64,000 bases of DNA from Ophiura sarsii (Eukaryota > Echinodermata > Ophiuroidea > Amphilepidida > Ophiuridae). The translations under genes and the position numbers were made by a program. Position 1 is the stretch's first letter. Each line of letters begins with the position of its first letter. Where the stretch lies: assembly GCA_035610835.1 (NCBI GenBank), contig CM069443.1:88224690-88288689 (forward strand), written 5' to 3'. This document shows positions 10,182 through 22,589 of the stretch, in pieces. Below the pieces are notes generated by a model. It was given only the letters and a program-made list of their open reading frames with translations, made no database searches and was not told where the DNA came from.

Positions 10182-11022
10182 CAGGGTGTATCAGAATGAA
10201 CTGTACCATGTTTCTAAAATACATAAAAAATAAAAAATGATTATTGTTTTAAATTTAAACACCTGCAATATAAAGGTGAAAATGTTTCCTACATTATAAT
10301 GTGAATTTCATTGAGATATCTCTTTTTGTTCTCGAGTGGCAAGACATAATTGAAAATCGATTAAAAACATGTTTTCAATTTCAATCAATCCTCTCTACCA
10401 CTACCCCCAACATTTCAAAACAATGTAGCCCACACCTCATAAGCAATATTTGAAACTCCTGCCAAAGAAAAGAAAGTTAAAACCACTCAAGCAGAACAAA
10501 TCCCAGTTTTATTTGCGGATTAAAAATTAAAATTTATCTCCAAATTTCCCCCACAAAAGTATGCAAATAAATAGAAATACAAGTGATGTGAAAAGTTGAG
10601 ATATGGCGACCAAAAATAAACCCTGTCCTATGGAAGGATGGATATTTCAGGTAGGGTTAGTAATTTCACAGATTTTTTAAATTGATCATTTTGACCAAAA
10701 TTGTAATCTACCATCTTTACCAGAAAGTCTGTATTTTCCATCAGAAATGTCAGATTTTCAAAATTTAAAATTCTTATGAAAGCTGGGCGTTTGCGCAAGA
10801 TATGTGAAAACAGTTTGAACAATATCAATCGAATTCATACCGTAATAAATCATATTGCCTCGGTACAGTTCATTCTGATACACCCTGTAATAAATCATAT
10901 TGCCTCGGTACAGTTCATTCTGATACACCCTGTAATAAATCATATTGCCTCGGTATAGTTCATTCTGATACACCCTGTAATAAATCATATTGCCTCGGTA
11001 CAGTTCATTCTGATTCACCCTG
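10182..11022. mobile_element. Mariner-type MITE with right end expanded into 4 tandem copies
   Basis: The left end CAGGGTGTATCAGAATGAAC is preceded by TA (10180-10181). The right end is its inverse, followed by TA (11023-11024). The right terminal segment is present four times as a 45-bp tandem unit (about 10843-11022), each carrying a complete CTGATACACCCTG end plus ATAAATCATATTGCCTC. No transposase frame. Confidence 0.8.
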
Positions 11023-11024
11023 TA

Positions 11025-12034
11025 TAGAGTTGATTATCTAACTTCAATAGTTATAAGATGAAATAATTTAGTTTCAACATTTGATGTATTTTTGGATCAT
11101 ATAATCCATATCCATTTATACGTTTAAACAGGGGTTGATTTTTAACTTTTTTAACAACTTGTCCGTTGAAAAAGTTTGGGCCAGTTGTTGTATTTTACAA
11201 CTTGCCTGCTAGCATTTCAGCTTGCCCTTACATTTTTCTGAGTTTCAAGGTATTTCAGAGTTACATTTTTTTCTCATAATAAAACTGAAATCTGTGAATA
11301 ATAAGGCTGTAAAATCGTTTAATCAATTAACTTGCCCCCCCCCCCCCCCCCCCACCCCCACCGCCATTTTCATAAAAGTCATTAAACACTTGCGTCGTAA
11401 ATAAATAAAATGAAATGACGTAATAGACCGCATGCGCAATAGCGATTCAGAGTAGCAATTATGGCCAAATATAAATGTCAACATTATTACGATAACGTTT
11501 CTATAAATAAATTTCAAAACTTTGGTATAGGCCTAGTCAAAATTAAGGAATCTTGGAGGAGACTATTTACAATTAAGGATCTCAATACCATACAAGGCTG
11601 GAGAATGTTGGAAATCACCAGTGTTTTGAGGAACCTACTACTCTAGCGGGACTCTAGCCTAATTATGAAGTCAATTCCTAAACTATTTTGTGAAAACAAA
11701 TGGGGTCATAAGTCCATGATGGAATAAAGGGGAACAGCCCTATAGTATAATGCAAGATTTGTATCTATAGTCTAGGAAGAAAAGATTGACCATGCGTCAT
11801 TTGTTCTTATGGTCATCAAAATTATCATGGGCTCAGTCGATCCAATTATATACCAACTTGTCATGCTGTTAAAACAGAGAGTGGAATCAAAGATAATTGA
11901 TTTCCAATTTTGTTCCAATTGTCAATTATGCCAAATGACCGGCACACTGTTGTGACCGTAGCAATTATCTTTGACATAGATAAAGGATAAACTTATAAAG
12001 GAGATCTTTGAATAAGTTCATCAGGATTGTAGAT
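11025..12034. other. Intronic spacer
   Basis: Unique-looking AT-rich DNA with a poly(C) run at 11335-11353. No supported gene or element. Confidence 0.5.
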
Positions 12035-12037
12035 ATA

Positions 12038-12231
12038 AATTAAATGAATATTTTGTTGCACAAATCCAATAATTCATCACACCTTTGCATCCTGGGAACG
12101 AGAATACCAATTCTCGCGGGAAACAGAAGTGGATTAAACCATTACTGAAGAAGTCAACCGAACTGGTTGACGAAACCGTCTAAATTGTGAGTACAATTAT
12201 TGGATTTGTGCAACAAAATATTCATTTAATT
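12038..12231. mobile_element. Small MITE with long terminal inverted repeats
   Basis: AATTAAATGAATATTTTGTT at the left and its exact inverse at the right extend to about 38 bp of inverted repeat through TGCACAAATCCAATAATT. ATA flanks both ends. The middle holds a second CTGAAGA-stem-GAAA motif at 12145-12175 (stem GTCAACC/GGTTGAC). Confidence 0.75.
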
Positions 12232-12925
12232 ATAAAGGAGATTCCCATTTAAAACTTGCAATTTGGCCAACCAGCCAGGATTCCTCATTGAATGATGTAA
12301 CCCCAACAGGTTCAGCGGATATTCAACCCTTACTATACGAGCGTTCAGACAAGAGTGCAAAACTAGAGACTAGCGTCAAATTTGCTAATCTCGAGATTAA
12401 ACTCTCGGTTAACAGCCGTGTGAATAGTGTCATGGTTACCTAACCTTAGTCTAAAGCTGCAATTTTCACCCAAAAAAAGATCTAGCAATTAACTAGTCCT
12501 CAAGCACTAACTGAGAGTTAGCCAATATAGCATATCTGCCATGTGAATCCTTCAACTATGTTAACCGCGACTGACTGCAGTGGTATCGCTAGACTCGAGG
12601 CTAAGATTGTCATCTGGACAGGCACTCTGGATTATCGTTAAAATTTAAAGCTCGATTGAGACTAGTGACCATCTGAACAGGAAGGCCTTAAAAGTCATCT
12701 CACCTTTGATAATCACTGTTGGTAATCAAGTTTGATAGTTTCCCGATGAAATCAGCATGATATTACAGAAACAAAAAACATCCTTGCCCGCAACGAATCT
12801 TCGTTATCTTTATTTAAGAAATCAAGATGGATGACACAAAGGGTTACCAAACCCAGGATCTAGTAGCCTAATTGGGACGCTTTTAAATTAAAGGTACTAT
12901 CCAATTGCCAACTCAAGGATATTAA

Positions 12926-13021
12926 CCCTAACCCTCTAACTGGGTTTTAAACCGGGATCACAATTTTGAAAGAGAGAACATCCAACCATATTGCCTTGTT
13001 TAGTACACAGGGGGGTTAGGG
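12926..13021. mobile_element. Short CCCTAACCC-ended element flanked by TTAA
   Basis: TTAA (12922-12925) then CCCTAACCC at the left; GGGTTAGGG then TTAA (13022-13025) at the right. The interior shares AACTGGGTTTTAAACCGGGA and GATCACAATTTTG with the copies at 5283 and 7505. It is the smallest member of this family here (96 bp), with the tRNA-like core deleted. Confidence 0.65.
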
Positions 13022-13385
13022 TTAACATGTTGATATTCAAAGTTTTATAATTAAGCCTAATAAAATCCCTATTTGCATGTGGTTCTGTGGCCCAGGGTGT
13101 TCATTGGTCGTTCAAAGGGGGTATCAGGTGCATCCTTAAGGACTTTCAAAACGCACACTAAATAAGTGATTTCATTAAATGTGAAAAAGTATGGACAGTA
13201 TTTGACATACTCGAGGCAAGTAAACATCAATATTTCTAATACCCTAAACAATTAGTCAAAATATTTTGATACCCTAAACAATTAGCTAAAAAATAATAAT
13301 AATTACCAAAGCAAGTAATTTGTATACTAGTAGTTTAAACCTTGTACCAAAATGATACATTTCAAATCCATTTTTCCTTCCGTAG

Positions 13386-13739
13386 TAATGCATTTATCAA
13401 TTGCAAAGTATACACCCGGCTTCAGTCCAAAGGGCCCATATATCTTTCTGCAACCATAACGCAATGCATTTCTATGTGTTCCCTATTTGTTATTAGGCTT
13501 ATTTCGTCAAGCGCATCGCATCTCTAGCTTATTTATAGTAAGCGCACAGGGTGTACATTTGTGTACCTTAGCGAACGTCCCCGCTACACGCCCCGGCTAG
13601 CGGGGCACAGTTTGTACGTCCGCGTACACTCCCCCGCATAGCCGGGCATCATTTTTTGTACACTCGTATACGGTCCATGCATGTTCCCCGCCATGCCCCG
13701 GGTCCCCGGGGGCCGGGCTTGCAATTGATAAGTGCATAA
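13386..13739. mobile_element. MITE, family with TTATGCACTTATCAATTGCA ends (copy 1)
   Basis: Left TAATGCATTTATCAATTGCA and right TTGCAATTGATAAGTGCATA are inverted repeats shared with the element at 15917. The GC-rich interior has GCCCCGGCTAGCGGGGC and repeated GTACAC phrases. Target duplication unclear. Confidence 0.6.
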
Positions 13740-13841
13740 GTGTTATGAAACAAATGCGGAACTGATCTATGGATACAAATATATCCCAGTCATATACTGC
13801 AGCTAATTTATTTTTTAGGCCTAAAATATTAAAAAAAGGAG

Positions 13842-14098
13842 TTTGATTAGCCTAACCCGACCGACCCTAAATACATCGCCGACCCTGAATATTTTTTATT
13901 ATTTTGAGGGAGGAAAAAATAAATAAATAAATAAAATCTTTTTAAATATATATATAAAAATTGAACAAAGTATTAAAGTTTCTTTTTCGACTATTTTAAG
14001 TCCCCAAAGCAGGTGATTTCAAAAAATAAGAAAAATGAATTTAAAAAAATCCCGACCGACCTACACTATTTGTTTTTGTCATGTTAGGCCAATCAAAC
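13842..14098. mobile_element. Possible MITE with GTTTGATT-GCCTAAC inverted ends
   Basis: GTTTGATTAGCCTAACCCGA at the left mirrors GTTAGGCCAATCAAAC at the right, and CCCGACCGACC occurs near both ends. No clear target duplication. Confidence 0.45.
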
Positions 14099-14156
14099 CA
14101 TTATTTAGGCCTTAGCTATACATACGACCATTGTATAAAAAGTATACCCTTCTTAA

Positions 14157-14351
14157 GGCCAAACAAAGAAGGTCTGTCTCAGAAACATTGTGCAAAAAAG
14201 CTTTTTTCTTTCTTTTTTTAGAAAAAAGGTATGAGGTATGCTTTTTTTTTTTTTTTTTGATTTTTTTGTTGTTGTTGCTTATTCAAGCTTTATACGGAGA
14301 ACTTTTTTAACTTTTTTTAAAAAAGAAAAAATAAATAAAAAAAGAAAAAGG

Positions 14352-14383
<32 letters not shown>

Positions 14384-14476
14384 TTTAGCCCCCAGCGCAT
14401 AGACCTTAGCGCCATAGCTCATTTCACATACCAATGCGGGCGGGCTTCTGAGACAGACCTTCTTCTTTGTTTGGCC
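14157..14476. mobile_element. PIF/Harbinger-like MITE, 320 bp, TAA duplication
   Basis: Ends GGCCAAACAAAGAAGG... and its inverse (with a 3-bp insertion on the right) run about 28 bp through GTCTGTCTCAGAA. TAA flanks both sides (14154-14156, 14477-14479). The 3-bp TWA target duplication is typical of Harbinger. Long poly(T)/poly(A) runs fill the interior. Confidence 0.78.
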
Positions 14477-14515
14477 TAATGTTTGCTTGTTTTGATACAC
14501 GTAACAGACGTATAG

Positions 14516-14872
14516 ACTATAATTTTTTTTTCACATCACAATATTTTGATATCAAAAGAATCCCCATATTATTCACCCCCATTTTATGGTACACAAATTG
14601 GCCTGGTGACATTGAAAAAACTGTTCCCATTTTTGTCCCTATTCACCCCCATGTCCCTATTCACCCCGTTTTACGGTAGGTGGTTAACCCTACAGCCAGT
14701 TTGTGTACTACTCAGTGGGCAAAATTATTGTGACCTTGTGGATCTAAAATTAGAACCATTGGAGTTATGCAACTCAAACTTTGGAACGTGACAATTTTAA
14801 GGACGACCTTTCATGTAAAATAGAAAACATCAAGTTGAAAATCAGGCCAGCAATCAGAACATCTTCCTAGTA
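14516..14872. repeat. Dispersed repeat copy 1 (matches 29356-31262)
   Basis: Shares CAAAAGAATCCCCATATT, ACTCAAACTTTGGAA, ATTTTAAGGA-GACCTTTCATG and GAAAATCAGGCCAGCAATCA with the second copy, which is split by a hAT insertion at 29585-31153. Family not recognised. Confidence 0.75.
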
Positions 14873-14900
14873 GCATGTTCTTTTTTAGATGTTTAGTATT

Positions 14901-15677
14901 GGCCCCTTACAGTCAAATGTGAGTTTACTGTTGCGTTTTTGAAAAGCAGGACGAGGTGACTATTTAATATTAATATTGTAATATTTTGGGGTAAAGTCAC
15001 CTGATTTAATATTATCGGCGTTGTTAACTATTATCCAAGGTACGAATACAATTCAAATGCTGTTAATTATGTCCTACCACCACCTACCTACTGCCTTGGC
15101 TTTGCATTTTGTTTCTTTTATAGAGGAGTCTACTCATATTTGCATCCCTATTTTGAATATTAATGAGATATTCGATGTTTGTAAAAAAAAATCGTTACGC
15201 TAGCTCGAAGAATCTTAAAGATGGCGACAGTGCCATCGTAAACAAACCTGAAATATTATCCAGAATGCACTAGGAAACTCCAAAGAAGTTCGGTGGTTCG
15301 GCTGATCGCAGACGCTCGGCAAAAAACTAAAAATAACTCGGCAATGTTTTGATGTGACGTCATGCGCAGAAGAGATTGCGCAGTAATTAATCAATTGCCG
15401 TGCCTACGAATATGCTTCAAATGCACACATTTCAATACAAAGCGACAGTTGCAAGTTTCGTGCAGAGTTTTTTACTTCCCAGAAATGTTTTCCTAATACG
15501 GAAGTATTGAAATGCGGCTCATCGGCTAATTTTATCGCCAGAAAAGTGTTAAAAAGCTTATGAAAAAGCTTTAAACAATGAAATAATTAAATATTTTTAA
15601 AAATATTACATATATCACGCGGGTGACTTTTGGACGCGCACGGGCAACAGTCAACTCACATTTGACTGTAAGGGGCC
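14901..15677. mobile_element. MITE, 777 bp, with 33-bp inverted ends
   Basis: GGCCCCTTACAGTCAAATGT continuing to GAGTT-ACTGTTGC at the left is mirrored at the right by GCAACAGTCAACTCACATTT and onward to GGGGCC. No transposase frame. Flanks (TATT/TAAT) do not give a clean target duplication. Confidence 0.75.
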
Positions 15678-15916
15678 TAATCATTAATTATACCTGACCA
15701 ATCAATGAATTGTATAAAGACCCAGTGTGAAAAAGTCTTTAGTGATAGGGGAGAAGGGGGATACTGGGTCAACTAACAAGTATTTTTAACTTTTATTGCA
15801 AATTCTACATGTATGGATAAACTTTTCAGAAACTGTGGTTGCCATTCCAATTTGTATAGGCCTATGTTTTAAAGATTTGTTTTCCATTGATTTAGATTGC
15901 ATTCAGAAATCACCAT

Positions 15917-16187
15917 TTATGCACTTATCAATTGCAAGCCCGGCCCTGGGGTCCCGGGACTAGTGGGGACTAGGCCGGGACTTACACATTGCCAATGTGA
16001 CCTCCCCGGTGCATTCCCGGTCTCCAATAGCTGTGACATAGTGTGTCACGCCCGACTACAGCCATTATTAAGTGAAGAACATTTTAGAAATCAGAAAGAG
16101 CCAAGTCTTATCTGTCTCATTTTTTTCAGTGATGTACGCCATGTCCCGGGTCCCCAAAGCCCAGGGTTGCAATTGATTAGTGCATAA
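15917..16187. mobile_element. MITE, family with TTATGCACTTATCAATTGCA ends (copy 2)
   Basis: TTATGCACTTATCAATTGCA plus AGCCCGG at the left is mirrored by CCAGGGTTGCAATTGATTAG ending TGCATAA at the right. The GC-rich CCGGGACTAG / CCCGGG interior produces the spurious 96-codon frame here. Confidence 0.7.
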
Positions 16188-16296
16188 TACTGTTGGGGGA
16201 CAGGGATAACTTAATAATGTTACTCCTAATCCAAGCATTAGTTTGGTAGGGCCTAGGAGAGTCATCACTGATCTATTATATAGGAGAAAGATAGTA

Positions 16297-17345
16297 TGAG
16301 GGTCATTCAATAAGTTCTACCTCCTACCTCATAACTTTGCTATTATACAAGCCAGTCGTATGAAATATTCCACAATTGAAGCTTTGAATCTCAGCTACAA
16401 AATCATAGTTAATTGGTCTGAATACTTATTGGACTTTTCTCGATATGCAGTAATAACCAAACTTCCATTTAGTGCGACGGAAACGGGTAAAAAACAGCCA
16501 AATGTCTCCTAAGTGCTATTCATTTGGCCCATTCTAAGAGACAAAATTTACCTATCGGTCAATTAAAATCGTTCTAAGTTACAAATATCTCTTGAACAGA
16601 CTTTAAACAATACAAGTAACTGAATTCTTGGCGGAAAATGCCCTCTAATTAGCCAAAACCAGACCAGGACAGCCATCAATTTTAACCCTACCCTAGAGAA
16701 CCGCTGCAAAAGTCATATTTGCTTTTCATAGGAACTAAGAGATCTTCATTAAACAGGACTAAATGGATATATTTCAAGTCTCTCGAAGATATATTTTTCT
16801 ATCACTGATTAACTATTCTAAATGTTGCATATAAGGAAAATTGATACAGTTACTATCATGATAAGATTTAAAATTTGAGGCATCACTGTGGCTTGACTAG
16901 TAACAACGAACATTTGACTGAATAGCAGTTTTCCAGTATGCTTGAGGCATAGCAATACATTTGAGTCGATATTACACTATTTGCAAGCTACAAAGGTTAA
17001 TATTGCCTACAATCTGATGTATACATGATAATATAGCATTATATTCAGAAATCATCCATTGTTTTCTATTTTCAGTATTTAAATCGGGCGGTTATACCTA
17101 ATCATACAATACGGAGAGAAAACGAAAAACATGTATTTATCTTTGGGGTAATTTTCCGTGTCCGATGTCTAAAATCTCTCTCTGGCTTTGATTGCATCAT
17201 GACAAAAGTAAAATAGGTATCAATTAGCATTTACTATAAATGTGTAGCTATGATTCAGAGCTACAATCATGACAAATGTCATAAGGCTGACATTCATATT
17301 AGCGATGTTATGAGTGAGGAGGTAGAACTTATTGAATGACCCTCG
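16297..17345. mobile_element. Mariner-type non-autonomous element, 1049 bp
   Basis: The left end GAGGGTCATTCAATAAGTTC and its inverse at 17317-17345 continue through TACCTCCT. TA flanks both ends (16295-16296, 17346-17347). No transposase coding is visible. Confidence 0.82.
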
Positions 17346-17825
17346 TACATATCACAAATGGCAGCACCACAGGTGGGGGTGGAGGGGGCATGGGGACAAA
17401 TCCAGTCATGAGTCTTGCCCACCATCAGCTCAAGCCCCACTCCATTTTGTCTCCCACACCATTGAAAATGTTGCAGCCATACTGCGTTATCACATGGAAA
17501 ATAATGGTTAGAGATCTATAAATTGAGCTCCCTTGAACTACATGTAGCTACCCACATTTGCAGGCCTGGAAAAAATGAGGAATTCAGGAAGCTCCTTATC
17601 TGGAATTAAATGTTGGTATTTGGAGGGAAATGTTGCTTTTCCAAATAAAGAAATACATAAGAAATGGAGGGAAATGTTTCTTTCTTTCTGGGAAATGTTT
17701 CTTGCTTCCCGGGAAATAAACAATTTTTCCAACCCTGCACATTTGCTGGCAACACTGACAACCTATTTACCACAGCTGCTTGTTTTGAGTAGACATCCCC
17801 AACATCCTTGTCTATTTGTGTACTC

Positions 17826-18266
17826 CTACCAGTCGTTACACACTATGCCCCAGCATACCTTGCGCAGCATGTCTCCAAGATGATAGACAAAAATGGTCCA
17901 AAATGCTTGCAAGAGTGGACAATTGAAACGTGAAGAGCCTGAAGCTCCACATGATCCGGTATCTATTGCGTGTCCTAGGAATTTGGCTAAATGGATGACT
18001 TCTGTGTTGTGGTTAGAATTTAATTCATTATAGCCGCAGATACTGATAGTTCTATTCAAAACAGATAGTGAAACATCATACAACGGCAAGCAGTTTGGTA
18101 GGTGCTGTGTTAAATGGCAATTAGTTTTCACTGATGTTATTCTGTTCATCCAGTTTATGGTAATTTCAATAGGATTGGGACTGAAGCCACAAAGCACACA
18201 ACACGTCTCTTTTTCATTTTTATTGATGTGTGAATTAAACCATCTATTTGCAAAACAGTAAATTCA
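17826..18266 (-). other. Unrecognised 147-codon open stretch
   Basis: Open on the minus strand from a TGA near 18267 to a stop at about 17823. It reads ETCCVLCGFSPNPIEITINW and onwards, with several Cys, e.g. HAIDTGSCGASGSSRFNCP. It matches no family I know. A frame this long could occur by chance in 64 kb, and no clear splice sites bound it. Reported as a candidate only. Confidence 0.2.
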
Positions 18267-18865
18267 GATATGAGAATGATTTTCATGGATATAACAGGAG
18301 ACTTGTGAAGTAAAATGCAAAATATGTGGGTGGGGATGATATGTGTGATATTGGGCCAGAAAAAGAAGAAGAAAAAAACCCACAGAATAGCTCAGAATAT
18401 AAGTAAATATGCAGACACAAGTGTGCGAAAAAGCATTAAATCCATGTTTCATCAGGAAGATTCTAATACCTGTGAATCTGTTTTACTTTTCTCAAACAAA
18501 TATTGGTACCCATTTCACCTGAGATTTTATTCAGTTTTGAAAGAAAATTATTAAGCACCTTGCATCATTGGAACGGTGAGATTCTAACCCACAAACTTGT
18601 TCAAGTGTCTACAATCGCGGCCATAATTAGTTGGAACATCCATGTAATAATTACCCTTTCGTGCGTTCCCGTTTGCGCAAAATGTACACTATCAAAACAT
18701 TGCTGTCTTTGACGGAAGGCTTAAAGCCTTTCCTAAACATTAATAACTCCCCCCTCCCCACTGGGCAATGTTGGCCCTTCCCAGTATCCCGTAACCCAAA
18801 AATCATGTTTCAACATTGATCCAGGGGGAGAGGGGGAGTTTTTAAACACACGTATAAAAGTGTTC

Positions 18866-19060
18866 CAACAATATTGGCCGAGATTGTAGGCACTAGACTT
18901 GCTGCAAGTCCTTGGGCAGCAAAGATACTCTTACATACAGATAATCGCCCAATATTAGACCTCTCTCCCAATTCTGCTAGTAAGAAAAATACTGATTTAG
19001 ATTGCTTGTCCCTACCATACCACTACACCCGGGCCTCTATATATGGGTCCATTTCCCCCG
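18866..19060 (+). pseudogene. Possible RNase H-like retroelement fragment
   Basis: The frame at 18874-19071 reads AEIVGTRLAASPWAAKILLH followed by TDNRPILDLSPNSASKKNTD. The LHTDN motif with an upstream E and Ala-rich helix recalls the RNase H domain of LTR/DIRS-type elements (E...HTDN). It is short, with no flanking RT, so the assignment is tentative. Confidence 0.3.
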
Positions 19061-20330
19061 AAAATTGGTAAATGTTTGGGTCAATTTTCATGCTGCAGCA
19101 CATCCCTACCAAAAATATCTGAGTACCCCCCCCCCCCCCCCCCCTGGCTGGTATATTATATATAGTTCAGATAAATGTTCAGTCCACATACATGTAGTAA
19201 CACAGATTTTACCAGTAAATTATTATAAAAATAAGCCAAAGAGCAGTAATTGTCAAAATGTCATCACATTTTGGACCAAAATGACACATGTGTACAATGC
19301 AAGTCCAAGGTGAAAACAATTGTATATATTATTAGGATTTTATATTTTCTAAATGACCCATTTTTACCAAATTTGTATCAAAAAACAATTCTGCATTCTT
19401 GTACCCCTAAAAAGTGATGAAGTACAGTATATTAAGCTCTTTCCCTGTGTAAGACTTAGGCTACATTGCTCTTCTCAATTGCTCATAAGTTATCAGTCTA
19501 AATGCTATAAAAGACACATTTTGTTTAATTCATCATTATTGGAAGTATTGCTTAATATATTAACAGTGTCTTTTATTTAGCCATGCAATAGTTTATTTAC
19601 CTTGAAAAACATTTGTGGCATCTTCGGTGGAAAACCCACTCCTTATATAATTCAATGTGTTTATAGATTACACCGTGATTACACCAAGAAAAACACAGTT
19701 CCAATATAAAATCAGACGTAAACAACAATGATTTAACAAATCCAAAATAAATAGCATTATAAATAAAACCATTTCACTCTCCTCTCATGCATGATCACTT
19801 CTGGCAGTTTCAAGGTTTGTTTATGTTTCAGTCACAGATACATGTTAGGAGGGAAAAGAGATACTCCGTTGGCCTGAACTTTAAACCTGATGCACATCAT
19901 CCTCACAGAGCAATATGCTGACGTGACAATTATGTGGCAAAAAGTACAGCGGAACAATTATAGTTTCCAACAATTATTTGAGAATATCATTGGTTTACAT
20001 TGTCAATTCATGGTAAAACTAAGGTACACTCTAGATTCTTATTTGTATTTGAAGCGTGTATTATTTTATCCACAAAAAGTTCATAAACCTCTCCTGTGTG
20101 TGATGTAGAATACAACACAACTACATGTTTTGAGTTGATCCCAAGATCAACTGAGTTGATCTTTCAAGGCATTCAATAAAGATAGGTATTCCATGAGAGA
20201 AAAGGCCAACGGTGTATTCTATAAAAGCCACCATAAAAGCGGGAACGGTGGATTAACTGGTGATGTATTCTTTAAAATGTCAAGATTTCTTAATTTTATA
20301 CCCTTATAAATATAGGTTATGTTGGCGTAG
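19061..20330. other. Intronic spacer with one interspersed repeat
   Basis: The segment at 19030-19100 (GGTCCATTTCCCCCGAAAAT) recurs inverted at about 37565-37635. A poly(C) run is at 19127-19144. Otherwise nothing supported. Confidence 0.5.
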
Positions 20331-20444
20331 TTTAGGGGTCGTCCAAAATTATCGCCATTTTTACTTACGTACAGAGCGTACATAACTTTTTACCCCCCTC
20401 GAGTTACGTACGCAATAAATGGCGAAATTTTCATGGTTTGATAT

Positions 20445-21388
20445 GGGAGCACTGTACCAAATCAATGCGCAATTCGTGTAATCCTATAATAGTTCCGGAA
20501 AAGCACGAAGACTAGGCTTGTAAATGTGAGGTTTTCGGGCAATTTGTTTCTCCGGGGATGGTATGTTTGTATTTAAATGAACGAATGGGACCTACCCGTT
20601 GCACCTACAATGATAAAATACGATATTTTTAATTTATCGACCTAAATAGTGCCCAGGGCGTAAGCACCTGCCTAAATGGTAAACAGGCATGCCAGAAAAC
20701 GTGAAAAAGTGAGGGCGCTATGTGCAGGTCCGTAGCGGAAAATTTAGCTTAATAACCCCTCATGGAACAAGGCTTAAATTAAAGTTGAGATGTTACTGAA
20801 AATGGTCATAGGTGACAAGTATGCCATAAATGTAACCGGAGGGTAGAAAAGGTGTCTTGAAATATGGCACTTTTACACGTATTTCAATGAGAAAGATATT
20901 TGGTGTGGTGCTCCCTTAGGAGCACTGTACCAAATCAATGCGCAATTCGTGTAATCCTATAATAGTTCCGGAAAAGCACGAAGACTAGGCTTGTAAATGT
21001 GAGGTTTTCGGGCAATTTGTTTCTCCGGGGATGGTATGTTTGTATTTAAATGAACGAATGGGACCTACCCGTTGCACCTACAATGATAAAATACGATATT
21101 TTTAATTTATCGACCTAAATAGTGCCCAGGGCGTAAGCACCTGCCTAAATGGTAAACAGGCATGCCAGAAAACGTGAAAAAGTGAGGGCGCTATGTGCAG
21201 GTCCGTAGCGGAAAATTTAGCTTAATAACCCCTCATGGAACAAGGCTTAAATTAAAGTTGAGATGTTACTGAAAATGGTCATAGGTGACAAGTATGCCAT
21301 AAATGTAACCGGAGGGTAGAAAAGGTGTCTTGAAATATGGCACTTTTACACGTATTTCAATGAGAAAGATATTTGGTGTGGTGCTCCC
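20445..21388. mobile_element. Tandem pair of about 470-bp MITEs, essentially identical
   Basis: Two direct copies (20445-20915 and about 20919-21388), each starting GGAGCACTGTACCAAATC and ending ATTTGGTGTGGTGCTCCC, which are inverted repeats of each other (GGGAGCAC-n3-ACCAAAT). The pair, joined by TTA, is flanked by ATAT (20441-20444, 21389-21392). I see no differences between the copies over about 465 bp, so the duplication is recent. Confidence 0.88.
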
Positions 21389-22589
21389 ATATACCCTCAT
21401 GTTTGATTAAAAACCATTGTATTAAGATAGCTAACTCGGCTCCTACACCACTACAGAAAAACTGCTGTAATACCAAATCAATTATATCTATACTCTTTAT
21501 ACTTGGACCACAGTAAAGCTAAGTCTTTCCTCTATCTATTTCAGGACTTTCGGATCATTTTTGAAATTTCTTATGTTTTTCTTTATTTTTTGAAAATTCC
21601 CTAAATTTTCACCTTTTGGAATTTCTGTAGACTAAACGGAAAGTGCTATGGCCATGAAACTTTAGGAATAAATTTATAAGCATATTACCTAAATTCTCTC
21701 ATGAGTTTTTTTTTGCAAATACAGTGTTTACTTTTTGAAAAAAATATTTTTTTCAATTTTGATTTTAGGGAAATTTTCAAAAGGCTGTAAAAAGGTCTAG
21801 AAACACTTAATTATTAAAAACTCACGAGATAACTTTCTAAACTTAATTACCTTTAATATGACACCTTGTTTGTGCAAATTGAACATGTAGTTTTTTCTGC
21901 AGAAATTCACAAAATTTGGCAATATAGTGTTTCTAGAAAATAGTAAAAAAGTACTAACATTCCCAGTGAAAAAACCATCCATCACCACTCAGTTGTGGAT
22001 GGGGAAAAAATGTGTTATACCTTGGTGTTTTGGCATCAAGATAAAATAAAAGTCTTTAACATACATTGATTTAAAGAAGAGAAACAAATATTTACAAAAA
22101 TATGTGTTTTCTGAAATTTGGCAGTATTTGGGAATTCGGCTACGCCTGGAGCCTGTATTAAGTCAATGGGTTTTCAAATAACGATAAATTTATCAAAAAC
22201 GGCTTTTTGGAAAAAATTCAAACTTTGCGTATCATCTTTTCTTATCAATGTACACATCCTCTGTTATTTTGAAGCAAATCATTGCCGGTCACCGTAGCCG
22301 AGATTGTCGTAGGCCTATACAACATAAGAATATGACACATTAGAGAAAAATAAACTTCTTTGATCATATTTATTGTTTATCTCTGGTGTTGATTTGATGA
22401 TTCTGCCGTTTTTTCTTTGATAAATAATTATCAAAAATTATCAAGATATTTTGAAACAAATGGCACATGTATTAAATACTTTTTAAAATACAGAAATGAT
22501 AAACATCAACACTAGGAACTTGAGCCATGGAATGTTTTAAAATCACAGAAGCAATATTGTTTAGTCGTGTACATATAAAACATTTTTGT

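Noticed and set aside
13540..13720. GC-rich inverted phrases GCCCCGGCTAGCGGGGC as a terminator or CpG promoter
   Set aside because: They lie within a MITE and vary between the copies.
18300..18560. Short frames beside poly(A) and poly(T)
   Set aside because: Low-complexity, no homology.
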